Assembly: GCF_024734385.1 (NCBI RefSeq)
Contig: NZ_JANHAP010000005.1
Coordinates: 62,001-126,000 of the forward strand
Length of the DNA stretch: 64,000 bases
Source of the DNA: Dasania sp. GY-MA-18
GTDB taxonomy: Bacteria; Pseudomonadota; Gammaproteobacteria; Pseudomonadales; Dasaniaceae
Direction of reading: 5' to 3'
Shown in pieces: positions 9,162 to 17,731 of the stretch; within the stretch, counting starts at the first letter, position 1, and each line of letters begins with the position of its first letter. Under the pieces are notes generated by a model. It was not told the DNA's origin, did no database searches, and worked only from the letters and a program-made list of their open reading frames with translations. A program made the translations under genes and the position numbers.

Positions 9162-10418
9162 GTGATCATTCAACCTCCGCGACATATCACCCCGCTAGAT
9201 AATATTTTACCGGACGAACCTTTGCTAATGATGGGAGCAGGGCCTGTGCCCATCCCCGAACGAGTAGCTGCGGCTAATTCTATTGTGATCAATCACCTTG
9301 GCGACACCATGGCAAAAATTATTGAGCAGGTAAAAGCCATGTCCCGCTATGTATTTCAAACCCAGTCCGATCATATTCTGGGTGTGGCGGGGCCAGGTTC
9401 TGCGGCTATGGAAATGGCCATTGCCAATATGGTGGTGCCGGGTAGTAAAGTATTAAGTATTTGTAATGGTTTTTTTAGCTCGCGTTTAGCCGACATGGCC
9501 GAGCGTGTAGAAGCAGAGGTAATTAGATTAGAAGTTAACGAAAAAGAAGCAGCCTGCCCGGAAATAGTTGAGGCCTATATAAAAAAACATCAGCCAAAAG
9601 TATTGACCATAGTGCAGGGTGAAACATCGAATACGGTTTGTAATAAACATTTAAAAACCATTGCCGGTATTGCCCGCCAATACGACTGCTTGGTGATTGT
9701 AGATGCGGTGTGTACTTTAAGTACCATGCCATTAGAAATGGAGAACTGGAATATTGATGCCATTATTACCGGCGGCCAAAAGGGGCTGTCTTCTATACCC
9801 GGTGTGTCCTTAATTGCATTTTCAGATCGAGCCTGGGATCACATAGAGGCGAGAAAGGGCAGGTTGCGGCATTGGTGTTTAGATGCCAAGTTGGCCGATC
9901 AATTTTGGTATAAAAAAGCCTACCACTATACGGCACCGGTATCGGGCATTTTGGCTATGCATGAGGCTTTGCGTTTAATATGCCAAGAGACATTGCCTGT
10001 GCGCTTTAAGCGGCATTTACGCTCATCAACTGCTTTGCAGGCAGGTTTAGAAACCATGGGCTTATCACTGTATATAAAACCCGAGGCAAGATTGAACTCA
10101 GTTGTGGGTATTAATTTACCTAAGGATTTAGCGTCTAAAACTCTGCTTACTTATATGTCGGCGCATTACCGGGTAGAAATATCAGGGTCATTTGGCGCTA
10201 ATATTGTTCGCATAGGGCAAATGGGGGAGCAAAGTCGTTCCCACCATATCTTTAGAACATTACACGCACTGGGCGCGAGTATGAAAGCTTTAGGGGTGAA
10301 GGTAGATATCCCTGCAGGGGTTTCGGCATTAGAAAGCACTTTGGAAATCTTTAGTTTTGAGCCTACAGTGAGTGCGGCTTGCTTGCAGGCGCAAGAGGCA
10401 GTGACGTCGTATAGCTGA
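9162..10418 (+). CDS. Class V aminotransferase (alanine-glyoxylate / serine-pyruvate type)
   Basis: PLP enzyme that should move an amino group between an amino acid and a 2-oxo acid such as glyoxylate or pyruvate. The 418 residues show the fold-type I pattern of the family: MGAGPVPIPERV near the start, GVAGPGSAAMEMAIANM (cofactor phosphate region), QGETSNTV and DAVCTLS around 152-186, and the PLP-binding lysine in TGGQKGLSSIPG (K207). GTG at 9162 is the only start that keeps the full N-terminus; the ribosome-binding site is weak. Neighbours (TPP enzyme, second aminotransferase, hydroxyacid oxidases) suggest 2-oxo-acid metabolism. Pyridoxamine-pyruvate or 2-aminoethylphosphonate transaminases are alternatives. 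Confidence 0.85.
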   Translation: MIIQPPRHITPLDNILPDEPLLMMGAGPVPIPERVAAANSIVINHLGDTMAKIIEQVKAMSRYVFQTQSDHILGVAGPGSAAMEMAIANMVVPGSKVLSICNGFFSSRLADMAERVEAEVIRLEVNEKEAACPEIVEAYIKKHQPKVLTIVQGETSNTVCNKHLKTIAGIARQYDCLVIVDAVCTLSTMPLEMENWNIDAIITGGQKGLSSIPGVSLIAFSDRAWDHIEARKGRLRHWCLDAKLADQFWYKKAYHYTAPVSGILAMHEALRLICQETLPVRFKRHLRSSTALQAGLETMGLSLYIKPEARLNSVVGINLPKDLASKTLLTYMSAHYRVEISGSFGANIVRIGQMGEQSRSHHIFRTLHALGASMKALGVKVDIPAGVSALESTLEIFSFEPTVSAACLQAQEAVTSYS

Positions 10419-10456
10419 GTAAATCCCAGCTGAATTTGTTTTTGGTCAGCTGTAGC

Positions 10457-10477
10457 CGCCTATAATTAATATAGGCG
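10457..10477. terminator. Inverted repeat between convergent genes
   Basis: CGCCTATA (10457-10464) and TATAGGCG (10470-10477) form an eight-pair stem with a five-base loop, between the ends of the class V aminotransferase gene and the TPP enzyme gene. No T-tract follows directly, so a bidirectional terminator is only plausible. Confidence 0.4.
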
Positions 10478-10539
10478 AATCATTGTTGACGGTTGCCATT
10501 CACCGATTATGGCAATTTAGTGCTATTTATTTTTTTGCG

Positions 10540-12201
10540 CTATAAAAATGTAGAAGGTGGCTTGGGCATATTAATAAACTCCCATGCAGACTGCTCTGAA
10601 CCTCGCTCAGTAACCACTTCTATCAAGGCTGGGGCGTTATTATTTATCGCTTTTTCCAGCGCTGGCCTAAGTTCATCAGGAGTGGAAACACGGTAGCCAG
10701 CTACATCAAAGCTCTCAGCCATTTTCATAAAGTCTGGGGTTTTTAATTCTGAGCCTATTAAGCGACCTTCAAAACCTAACTGTTGATCACGTCGAACATT
10801 GCCATAGGCCTGATTATTAAAAACGATAGTAACTAGGCCAATATGATGCTGTGAGGCAGTGATCAATTCCTGCATGCCAAACATAAAACCACCATCACCG
10901 GTTACCGAAACAACAGCTTTGTTAGGGTTGGCGACTTTAACACCTAGTGCTGTAGGAAAACCAAAACCTAGGGTTCCTTGGAATCCTTCGGAGATATATG
11001 TGCGGGCTTGATAAAACTCCATACCCCCTGCCCATGTAGCAAACCCCATTTGTGAGAGTTCGGGTACATAGTAACCATCGCGTGGTAAGACCTGACGGAT
11101 AACCTCCAGAAAAGATATTTGCGGTTGAACTTTCTGAATAGCTTTTAGTGCTAGCGCTTTAGCTTCGGCAATTTTTTCAGGCCAATCTCGGTCGGGCTTA
11201 ACCTTGTCCACTAATTGATCGTGTAAGATGCGGCACGCGGCAGCGGAATCTGCGATGATCGCAGCATCAGGTTTGAATATATCCATTTGCGCTGGGTCAA
11301 TATCAATTCTAATTAATTTAGGCCCGCCTTTTGGTTTTTCCTCATAGCTTAAATAATCGTCCCAGCGCATATATGGCATTTCTAGACGCGAGCCTATGCC
11401 AATTAGTACATCAACGCTATCCCATAACTCACGTGCAGCTATTGGCGGTACGCCTAATGGATGGTCTTCCGGCACAACGCCTCTGCCACTGCGAAAAGCG
11501 GTAACAGGGGCATTTAATAATTCTGCTAATGCCAGTACTTGCTCGCTGGCATGTTGAGCACCGGCACCACACATGATCATCGGCTTTTTAGCATTAGTAA
11601 TAATTTTTATCGCTGTTGAAATTTCATCTAGGTTGATAGTGGGCTGATCGATGCCCTCATTACCTGTGCCAATTTCAATCTCTGTAGCTGTTGCCATGGT
11701 ATCCCAGCACATATCAACCGAAATTGGCCCTGGGCGACCGCTATGAGCTTTACGAAAGGCGCTATTAATAATTGCAGAAGTATCTTTCGCATCAGCAATA
11801 TGCAGGGCATCTTTAATAATGGTCTTTAGCGTGCCATTTTGATCGTTGAGTTCATGCAGGTGGCCTCTGCCTCGCCCCAGAAAGCTGCTAGGGACTTGCC
11901 CGGTTAAGCCAACAACTGGGGCACAGGTGCCCATCGCCGTGCACAGGGCGGCGGTGGTATTGAGCATACCTGGGCCGGGAACCACAGAGAAAACACCGGT
12001 TTTGCCCGTTGATTTGGCATAGCCCATAGCCATATAGGCTGCACTTTGTTCATGGCGTGGAACAATCAGTTCCAAAGAGTTTTTATAAATACCGTCAAAT
12101 AGCGGGTAAATCTGTGCTCCGGGAATGCCAAATATTGTGTCGACGCCATTGGCAATAGTGGCTGCAATGATTGCCTCGCCACCGGTTATTGTTGCAGTCA
12201 T
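10540..12201 (-). CDS. Thiamine diphosphate-dependent enzyme (acetolactate synthase-like)
   Basis: Member of the acetohydroxyacid synthase / 2-oxo-acid decarboxylase superfamily, 553 residues. The N-terminal PYR domain has the cofactor-activating glutamate (PRHEQSAAYMAMGYAKS, E51), the middle domain follows, and the C-terminal PP domain has the Mg-ThDP motif (GDGGFMFG to FNNQAYGN). It is not glyoxylate carboligase, which lacks that glutamate. The reaction cannot be read from sequence; candidates are a carboligase or a decarboxylase of a 2-oxo acid supplied by the two aminotransferases and the hydroxyacid oxidases nearby. Upstream bases at 12273-12308 share motifs with the LysR promoter region, so control by that LysR protein is likely. 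Confidence 0.8.
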   Translation of the reverse strand: MTATITGGEAIIAATIANGVDTIFGIPGAQIYPLFDGIYKNSLELIVPRHEQSAAYMAMGYAKSTGKTGVFSVVPGPGMLNTTAALCTAMGTCAPVVGLTGQVPSSFLGRGRGHLHELNDQNGTLKTIIKDALHIADAKDTSAIINSAFRKAHSGRPGPISVDMCWDTMATATEIEIGTGNEGIDQPTINLDEISTAIKIITNAKKPMIMCGAGAQHASEQVLALAELLNAPVTAFRSGRGVVPEDHPLGVPPIAARELWDSVDVLIGIGSRLEMPYMRWDDYLSYEEKPKGGPKLIRIDIDPAQMDIFKPDAAIIADSAAACRILHDQLVDKVKPDRDWPEKIAEAKALALKAIQKVQPQISFLEVIRQVLPRDGYYVPELSQMGFATWAGGMEFYQARTYISEGFQGTLGFGFPTALGVKVANPNKAVVSVTGDGGFMFGMQELITASQHHIGLVTIVFNNQAYGNVRRDQQLGFEGRLIGSELKTPDFMKMAESFDVAGYRVSTPDELRPALEKAINNNAPALIEVVTERGSEQSAWEFINMPKPPSTFL

Positions 12202-12272
12202 AAATACACCCTAGAATTTATGGTAAATCCACGCAGTAGTTGCTTTAAAGTGACTATAGAGATGAATCTAAA

Positions 12273-12308
12273 TCTAAAAAAGAATAAATATTTGCTGGAC
12301 TCAATCTA
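12273..12308. promoter_or_regulatory. Candidate LysR operator upstream of the TPP gene
   Basis: TCTAAAAAAGAATA (12273-12286) and ACTCAATCTA (12299-12308) are both found again, the first in reverse complement, in the lysR-aminotransferase intergenic region at 13376-13404. Shared rare blocks in two promoter regions of one cluster point to a common regulator, most simply the adjacent LysR protein. Confidence 0.5.
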
Positions 12309-12419
12309 AAATTCAGATGATGTTTTGAGGAGGGCGTGGCGCTTGAGGGGGCATGTGCCTATGAGTAGCGCTTTGAAAGGAGGGGATAAGTGGGGGCAGC
12401 CGTTTGTTAGAGAGTCAGC

Positions 12420-13316
12420 TTATTTCATAGTAGAGGACAGCTCGCTAATAATAAGGTCTTTTATCATGGTGCCTGCTTTACCTAGAGGGCGATCAGATGG
12501 GTACACTAGGTGAGGGGTAAAGGATTGATAGGAGCTGCCGCTGTAGTTTAGTTGTACCAAGTCTCCGGCTTGTAACTCTTTAGATATTAAAACTTCTGGC
12601 ATCCAGCCATAGCCTAAGCCCATTAAGAGTGCCTCCTTTTTACTCATAAAATCACTTAAGTAAAACACGCGGTCCCCACCAAACTCTAGGGAGTCTAGCG
12701 TTTCTTTATCGGGGTCGCTGGTATCATGAATGGTTAATTCTACATAGTCATATAGCTGGTTTAAGCTTACCTCAGCCATGCTGGATAACTCATGATCTTT
12801 AGCGGCGACTAATACCACTGCCACAGGGTTCAGTTGTAAGGCTATTAAATTGGGGGCTGGCTTATACTCTTTCACCAGCATCATATCGGACTTGTCTCGT
12901 TCAAAGTGCATTTGCACGCCCCCTAGAAACTCGGTTTTCACTTGGATAATAGTGGGGATATCTTTGCCCATCATTTTCTTTAAAGCCCGCATCACGGGAG
13001 CGAGTGGCAGGGACCCGTCTATGACTAATTCTAATCGGGGCTCCCAGCCTTCGCTGTAACGCTCTGCGAGGCCCTCAATGCGGTGGGCTAGCTCTAGCAT
13101 TTTACAGCCCTCTGTCCACAGCGCTTGGCCTACGGGGGTTAAGGTCGCTCTATACTGGCTGCGGTCAAAAATTTTTGTTCCTAAGTGATCTTCAAGCTTT
13201 TTAATTTGATAGCTAATAGCCGATTGGGCTCTATGTAGCTTGATAGAGGCCTTGGCAAAACTGCCTTCCTGCAAAATGGTATTTAATACATGGAATGTAT
13301 CGATATTTAATCTCAT
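12420..13316 (-). CDS. LysR-family transcriptional regulator
   Basis: 298-residue activator/repressor with an N-terminal winged helix-turn-helix (about 1-60: VLNTILQEGSFAKASIKLHRAQSAISYQIKKLEDHLG) and a C-terminal periplasmic-binding-like effector domain (about 90-290). It is divergent from the class I aminotransferase gene at 13512 and lies behind the TPP enzyme gene on the same strand. Inverted-repeat sites lie in the divergent promoter and upstream of the TPP gene, so it probably controls both. The effector is likely a 2-oxo or amino acid of this pathway, which is inference. Confidence 0.9.
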   Translation of the reverse strand: MRLNIDTFHVLNTILQEGSFAKASIKLHRAQSAISYQIKKLEDHLGTKIFDRSQYRATLTPVGQALWTEGCKMLELAHRIEGLAERYSEGWEPRLELVIDGSLPLAPVMRALKKMMGKDIPTIIQVKTEFLGGVQMHFERDKSDMMLVKEYKPAPNLIALQLNPVAVVLVAAKDHELSSMAEVSLNQLYDYVELTIHDTSDPDKETLDSLEFGGDRVFYLSDFMSKKEALLMGLGYGWMPEVLISKELQAGDLVQLNYSGSSYQSFTPHLVYPSDRPLGKAGTMIKDLIISELSSTMK

Positions 13317-13368
13317 GGGAACTGTTCTTGATGGCTGAGGCTAGAGAATAATTAGACTATCAGCTTTT

Positions 13369-13406
13369 TAGATTAACTCAATCTAGTATCTATTCTTTTT
13401 TAGAAT
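13369..13406. promoter_or_regulatory. Candidate LysR operators between lysR and the aminotransferase gene
   Basis: Two inverted repeats with five-base spacers: TAGATT-AACTC-AATCTA (13369-13385) and ATTCT-TTTTT-AGAAT (13392-13406). The first fits the T-N11-A layout of LysR boxes. Parts of both recur upstream of the TPP gene at 12273-12308. Confidence 0.55.
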
Positions 13407-13511
13407 GGTCTTTGCTAATAAGCTTTAGCAAAAGTTGGCCGCTATCCGTTGTTATAGGGGTTAAAAAGACTGCACAAACTATTAAGCATCAATTATTAAG
13501 AGCCGTAACCC

Positions 13512-14762
13512 ATGAATCTAGACACTGCCAGAACCGACAGCTCGCTATTCTCAAGATTTTCACCCACAGCAGAAGATCCAATATTTAAATTATTGGGGCA
13601 GTTTCGGGCAGATCAAAACCCACAAAAAATTGATCTAGGTATAGGTGTTTATCGCGACGAAAATGGTGGTAGCCCTATTTTTCAAGCGGTGAAGCAATCC
13701 GAAATTATAAAATTGGATACAGAGCTTGAGAAAACTTATATAGGTCCTAGAGGGGATGGCGCATATATAGATGTTATTCAGAAGCTAATATTTAAGCCGC
13801 AGTTTCTTGCCGCAAACAGTTGCCGCTTAGCTTCGTTGCAAACCCCTGGAGGTAGCTGCGCTTTAAGAATGGCTTTTGATTTAGTGGCCAGAGGTCATCA
13901 AGATGCGACGGTTTGGCTAAGCAATCCTACATGGCAGGTGCATCGCCCAATTATCCAAGCCAGCGGTCTGAAAACAGCATCGTATCCATACTATGGCAAG
14001 GCTACCCATAGTCTTGCATTCGCAGAAATGCTGGCAACATTAGCCAGCGCTGAGCCTGGCGATATTGTTTTAATTCAGGCGTCTTGCCAAAATCCAACAG
14101 GTTGCGATATGAATCCCCAGCAATGGGCAGAGTTAACTGAACTACTTAAAAAGAAGCATATAGTTCCTTTAATTGATATGGCTTACCATGGTCTGGGTAA
14201 TGGGCTGGTAGAGGACGCTGCAGGATTAAATATCATGGCAGCAGAATTACCTGAACTGATTGTTAGTTATACCTGCTCGAAAAATTTCGGCCTATATAGA
14301 GATAGAGCAGGGTTGTTAACTGTGTTAAGTGAAAGTCAAAAACAGGCTGATATTATTCAAAATATATTAGTCGATATTGCAACGGGTTTATATTTTACCC
14401 CTCCTTCGCATCCCGGGGCTGTGGTTAAAGAAATACTAACGGATACAGCCCTTAGCGCCTTATGGAAACAAGAGCTCAGTGATGTTCGTAAGCGAATTAA
14501 TTTGGTACGTAGAGAACTCAGCTATAGCTTAATTTCACTGGGTATTGATGCGGGGTATTTAGCCGATCAGAGCGGTATGTTTTCTTTATTGGATTTAACC
14601 TATGAGCAAATAGTTACGATGCGAGAAAAATATAGTATTTATATTGTTGGCTCTGGCAGAATTAATATCGCTGGCATTAATTCGAATAATATTAATTATT
14701 TTATAGATTCGTATTCGAAGGTGGTTGGAGAGTATAGAAGCAAAAAGGCTGTTACTTTTTGA
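13512..14762 (+). CDS. Class I aminotransferase (aspartate/aromatic aminotransferase family)
   Basis: PLP enzyme of the AspC/TyrB group, 416 residues. Visible are the N-terminal DPIFKLLGQFRADQNPQKIDLGIGVYRDE, the substrate/cofactor loop NPTWQVH, CQNPTGCD, and the PLP lysine in SYTCSKNFGLYRDRAG (K257). The C-terminal part departs from standard members: FSLLDLT replaces the usual FSFSGLT-type segment and the conserved Arg for the side-chain carboxylate is not obvious. Substrate is therefore uncertain; aromatic or aspartate-like donors are possible. It is divergent from lysR and shares its operator region. Moderate similarity only to housekeeping AspC suggests a catabolic role. Confidence 0.85.
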   Translation: MNLDTARTDSSLFSRFSPTAEDPIFKLLGQFRADQNPQKIDLGIGVYRDENGGSPIFQAVKQSEIIKLDTELEKTYIGPRGDGAYIDVIQKLIFKPQFLAANSCRLASLQTPGGSCALRMAFDLVARGHQDATVWLSNPTWQVHRPIIQASGLKTASYPYYGKATHSLAFAEMLATLASAEPGDIVLIQASCQNPTGCDMNPQQWAELTELLKKKHIVPLIDMAYHGLGNGLVEDAAGLNIMAAELPELIVSYTCSKNFGLYRDRAGLLTVLSESQKQADIIQNILVDIATGLYFTPPSHPGAVVKEILTDTALSALWKQELSDVRKRINLVRRELSYSLISLGIDAGYLADQSGMFSLLDLTYEQIVTMREKYSIYIVGSGRINIAGINSNNINYFIDSYSKVVGEYRSKKAVTF

Positions 14763-14824
14763 GCGTTTAATCATTTATCTATTTATAGTCAGGACTTATG
14801 AGGGGCAATATGAAGAGGTTAATT

Positions 14825-15964
14825 CTACCAACTAGTCTTACCATATTCCTTCATCTCTCTAGTGATTTCATCCGCTAGCAGCGCAATGACAAACTCAGCA
14901 CCTCTAGACCCTAATGCGGCAGTGCCGTAGTAAAAACTCCTACCCGACATACAAAAATCTGCGCCTAATTCCATCGCGCGCAACACATCTAGTCCCGAAC
15001 GTATGCCGCTATCTATAATCAGTGGTACGCTGTCGCCCACGCTGTCTTTAATACGCGGTAACAAATCTATGGTGGCGGGTGCAGCGTCAAACTGGCGGCC
15101 ACCGTGGTTGGAGATTAATAGGCCATCAGCACCTTGCGCTATGGCTTGGCGGCCTAATTCGTTATCCATAACACCTTTAATAATAAGCTTGCCCTGCCAG
15201 TGTTGGCGGACTTTAGCGAGTAAATCCCAGTCGTACCAGCTATCGCATAGCTCTAGTATGCGATTGTTACCTGCAGTTTTACCCCTATCTTTTTTATCTA
15301 CATAGGCGTTAAGCGTTTTCAGTGTGGGTACGCCTTTGAGAGCTGCTTGTAGTGCCCAAGCGGGTTTACTGCTCACTTGCAGTAATTGTTTTAACGAGGG
15401 TAGGGCGGAAGAGGACATGCCATTGCGCCAATCCCGTTCACGTTTGGAGTATTGTGGGGTGTCTATAGTGACTAATAAGTTTTTAACGCCGTTGCGTGCT
15501 GCTCTATCCATTAGGTCTTGCATAATGGCAAAATCTTTACAGGCATAGAGCTGAAACCAATGGCTGCTTCCTGCTGCTTCGGCTATGGCTTCGATGGTTT
15601 CATTGGAAAAACTGCTTTGGGTAAATGGTATGCCAGCGAGTTGCGCCTGCCTGGCCATTTCTAACTCTGTGCCTGGCCAATTAAGGTCGGCAAAGCCCAC
15701 TGGTGAAATACCTAAAGGCAGGCTCCAGTTTTGTTCAAAGAGTTCTATGGAGCTGTCTATGCTGTCCAACTCGGCTAAAAACTTGGGCACTAACTCGATA
15801 TTATTAAAAGCCTGTTCATTGCGACTTAGGGAGCGCTCACGGCCCAAGCCCCCGGCCAGATAGTCGTATACAAATTTGGGTAGCCGTTGTTTGGCGCGCG
15901 CTTTTAGATCGGTCACCGAGGGATAGTTAGTGGCGCCGCGATGTTCAAGAAAGGGGCGTATCAT
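14825..15964 (-). CDS. FMN-dependent alpha-hydroxy-acid dehydrogenase/oxidase
   Basis: Oxidises an L-2-hydroxy acid (lactate, glycolate, mandelate type) to the 2-oxo acid with FMN. The 379-residue TIM barrel has YDYLAGGLGRERSLSRNEQAF near the start, LPLGISPVGF, QLYACKD, the active-site SNHGGRQFDAAPA segment and DSGIRSGLDVLRAMELGADFCMSGR near the end. ATG at 15964 is preferred over the TTG two codons upstream. It follows the FAD oxidase gene by 29 bases on the same strand, so the two form an operon that probably oxidises both enantiomers of a hydroxy acid. No N-terminal membrane-anchor or extra loop of LldD was seen clearly. Confidence 0.88.
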   Translation of the reverse strand: MIRPFLEHRGATNYPSVTDLKARAKQRLPKFVYDYLAGGLGRERSLSRNEQAFNNIELVPKFLAELDSIDSSIELFEQNWSLPLGISPVGFADLNWPGTELEMARQAQLAGIPFTQSSFSNETIEAIAEAAGSSHWFQLYACKDFAIMQDLMDRAARNGVKNLLVTIDTPQYSKRERDWRNGMSSSALPSLKQLLQVSSKPAWALQAALKGVPTLKTLNAYVDKKDRGKTAGNNRILELCDSWYDWDLLAKVRQHWQGKLIIKGVMDNELGRQAIAQGADGLLISNHGGRQFDAAPATIDLLPRIKDSVGDSVPLIIDSGIRSGLDVLRAMELGADFCMSGRSFYYGTAALGSRGAEFVIALLADEITREMKEYGKTSW

Positions 15965-15993
15965 AAGCAAATGACTCTAAAAAAACAGCGTAA

Positions 15994-17382
15994 TTATTTT
16001 TGTGCAGGTAGGGTTTTACCCGGGTTTAATAAGTTGTTTGGGTCCATGGCTTTTTTCACTGTCCACATCAAAGCGATTTCTGCTGGGCTGCGGGAGTGGT
16101 GCAAGTGCTCGCGTTTTTCTAAACCTATGCCGTGTTCTGCAGAGATTGAACCCTGTAGCTTGGCGATTTCTTGGTAGACGATATTTTCAACTTCACTTTT
16201 GCGCTGCATGCCCTCTTCCCATATACATAGGTGCAGGTTGCCATCGGCCAGATGGCCGAATACCAGCAGTTCATAGTGTTGAAAGGCTTGCTCTAGTTGT
16301 TTATGCAATTGCTCAATGAGTAGTGGCATATCGCCTATGGCTAGGCTGACATCAAAGGTATGTAGGAAGCAGCCAAATTTAGTTTTTTCGGTTTCAGCGT
16401 CATCGCGTATCTCCCACAGGGCGATGCGTTCGGCATCGGATTTGGCGATAACGGCATCCACTATTAACTCCGCCTCAAAGGCTTCGCCCAATATCTTTTC
16501 GAAGTGTTGGGCGTCGCTTGCAGGGTTATTGCCTTGATATTCCAGCAGCACATAGTAGTTGTAATCGGCAGGCATAGGCGGCTTATTGTGGGAGTGCTCA
16601 CCGGTGTTTAGCGCGTAAAAGTCTTGCCACATAACCTCGTAGGCGCTGAGGCCGCCGTTGAATTGCTGGTCTAAATAGCCCAGCAGTTGCGAAACCTGAG
16701 TAAAGTCATCGGTGGCGACTAAAGCCGTTTGGCTGCTTAAGGGTTGTGGCCGCAGGCGCAGTACCGCGCGAGTAATTATCCCTAGGGTGCCCTCACTGCC
16801 TATAAACAATTGTTTAAGGTCGTAGCCGGTGTTGTTTTTTAAATAGGGAGTCATGGATGAGATGATGGTGCCGTCCATTAATACGGCCTCTAGGCCCAGC
16901 ACCTGCTCGCGCATCATGCCATAGCGCAACACGCTATTGCCGCCGGCATTGGTGGCCATCATGCCACCTATAGTACAAGAGCCTCTAGCGCCAAAATCTA
17001 CTGGGAAGGACAGCTGTTGCTCGCATGCCGACTGTTGCAGTTGCTCTAGGATTACGCCGGCTTGCACGGTGGCTGTGCGGTTAGCAGTATCTATCGCTTC
17101 TATGGCGGTCATGCGCTCGGTAGAGAGCACGATATTGTCAGCGCTGGAGTGGTGGCTGTCGACCAGGCTGGTGCAGCCGCCTTGGGTAACAACGGTTTGC
17201 TGTTGCTGTTGGCATAGCTTTAGCACTTCCGCCACTTGTTGCGTGGTCTGCGGCCGTACTAGGGCTTTCGCCTGCAGCGGGCCACCTTGCCAAAAGCCGC
17301 CGCTACGGCTGCTAATGTCGTCGCCTAATAACAAGCCTTTGTCGCCGACTATGTTACGTAACTGGCTGATAAGATCTGTCAT
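15994..17382 (-). CDS. FAD-linked oxidase, GlcD / D-2-hydroxyacid dehydrogenase type
   Basis: 462-residue flavoprotein of the VAO family. The N-terminal FAD domain (about 30-220) has QGGCTSLVDSHHSS, DFGARGSCTIGGMMATNAGGNSVLRYGMM and GSEGTLGIITRAVLRLRP. The C-terminal FAD-oxidase cap ends in HGIGLEKREHLHHSRSPAEIALMWTVKKAMDPNNLLNPGKTLP, typical of D-lactate, glycolate and D-2-hydroxyglutarate dehydrogenases. No separate GlcE/GlcF genes lie nearby, so it is a single-subunit member. It heads the two-gene operon with the FMN oxidase. The exact hydroxy acid is unknown. Confidence 0.88.
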   Translation of the reverse strand: MTDLISQLRNIVGDKGLLLGDDISSRSGGFWQGGPLQAKALVRPQTTQQVAEVLKLCQQQQQTVVTQGGCTSLVDSHHSSADNIVLSTERMTAIEAIDTANRTATVQAGVILEQLQQSACEQQLSFPVDFGARGSCTIGGMMATNAGGNSVLRYGMMREQVLGLEAVLMDGTIISSMTPYLKNNTGYDLKQLFIGSEGTLGIITRAVLRLRPQPLSSQTALVATDDFTQVSQLLGYLDQQFNGGLSAYEVMWQDFYALNTGEHSHNKPPMPADYNYYVLLEYQGNNPASDAQHFEKILGEAFEAELIVDAVIAKSDAERIALWEIRDDAETEKTKFGCFLHTFDVSLAIGDMPLLIEQLHKQLEQAFQHYELLVFGHLADGNLHLCIWEEGMQRKSEVENIVYQEIAKLQGSISAEHGIGLEKREHLHHSRSPAEIALMWTVKKAMDPNNLLNPGKTLPAQK

Positions 17383-17731
17383 GCGTTGGCCTTATTGATA
17401 TCAGTGGGCTAGGAGATGGTATGGGCTACTATGCGGCCAAACAGCTTAAAGAGATTTATGCGAGGCAGATAGTGATTTTTGTTTATAGGTTTGTTCCAAA
17501 AAATCATGAACTCAGAGCATGTTGAACCAGCAATACGCTAAGCCTTAGAAAAACCTCATTAGCTGGTATTTGCTTTATATCTTTATAAGCAGCAGCTAGT
17601 TTTGTTGCGGCTTGGATGCTTATTATTGTTTATAAAGTCAGCACTGTGGCGCCGCACATTGCTCTGGATGTGTTTACGCTGAGTCTGTAAAGTGAGCATT
17701 TAAGGCTGGCAGTTGTAGGGGTTAAAGGGTG
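17383..17731. other. Intergenic region upstream of selO
   Basis: About 350 bases between divergent genes. No RNA gene, strong hairpin or recognisable operator was seen. It should contain the promoters for the FAD oxidase operon and for selO. Confidence 0.5.

Noticed and set aside
10540-12201. Glyoxylate carboligase (gcl) for the first TPP enzyme
   Set aside because: Glyoxylate carboligase replaces the activating glutamate by valine; this protein has E51, so the assignment was dropped.
9162-17382. Beta-hydroxyaspartate cycle
   Set aside because: A class V aminotransferase could fit, but the aldolase, dehydratase and iminosuccinate reductase genes are absent.
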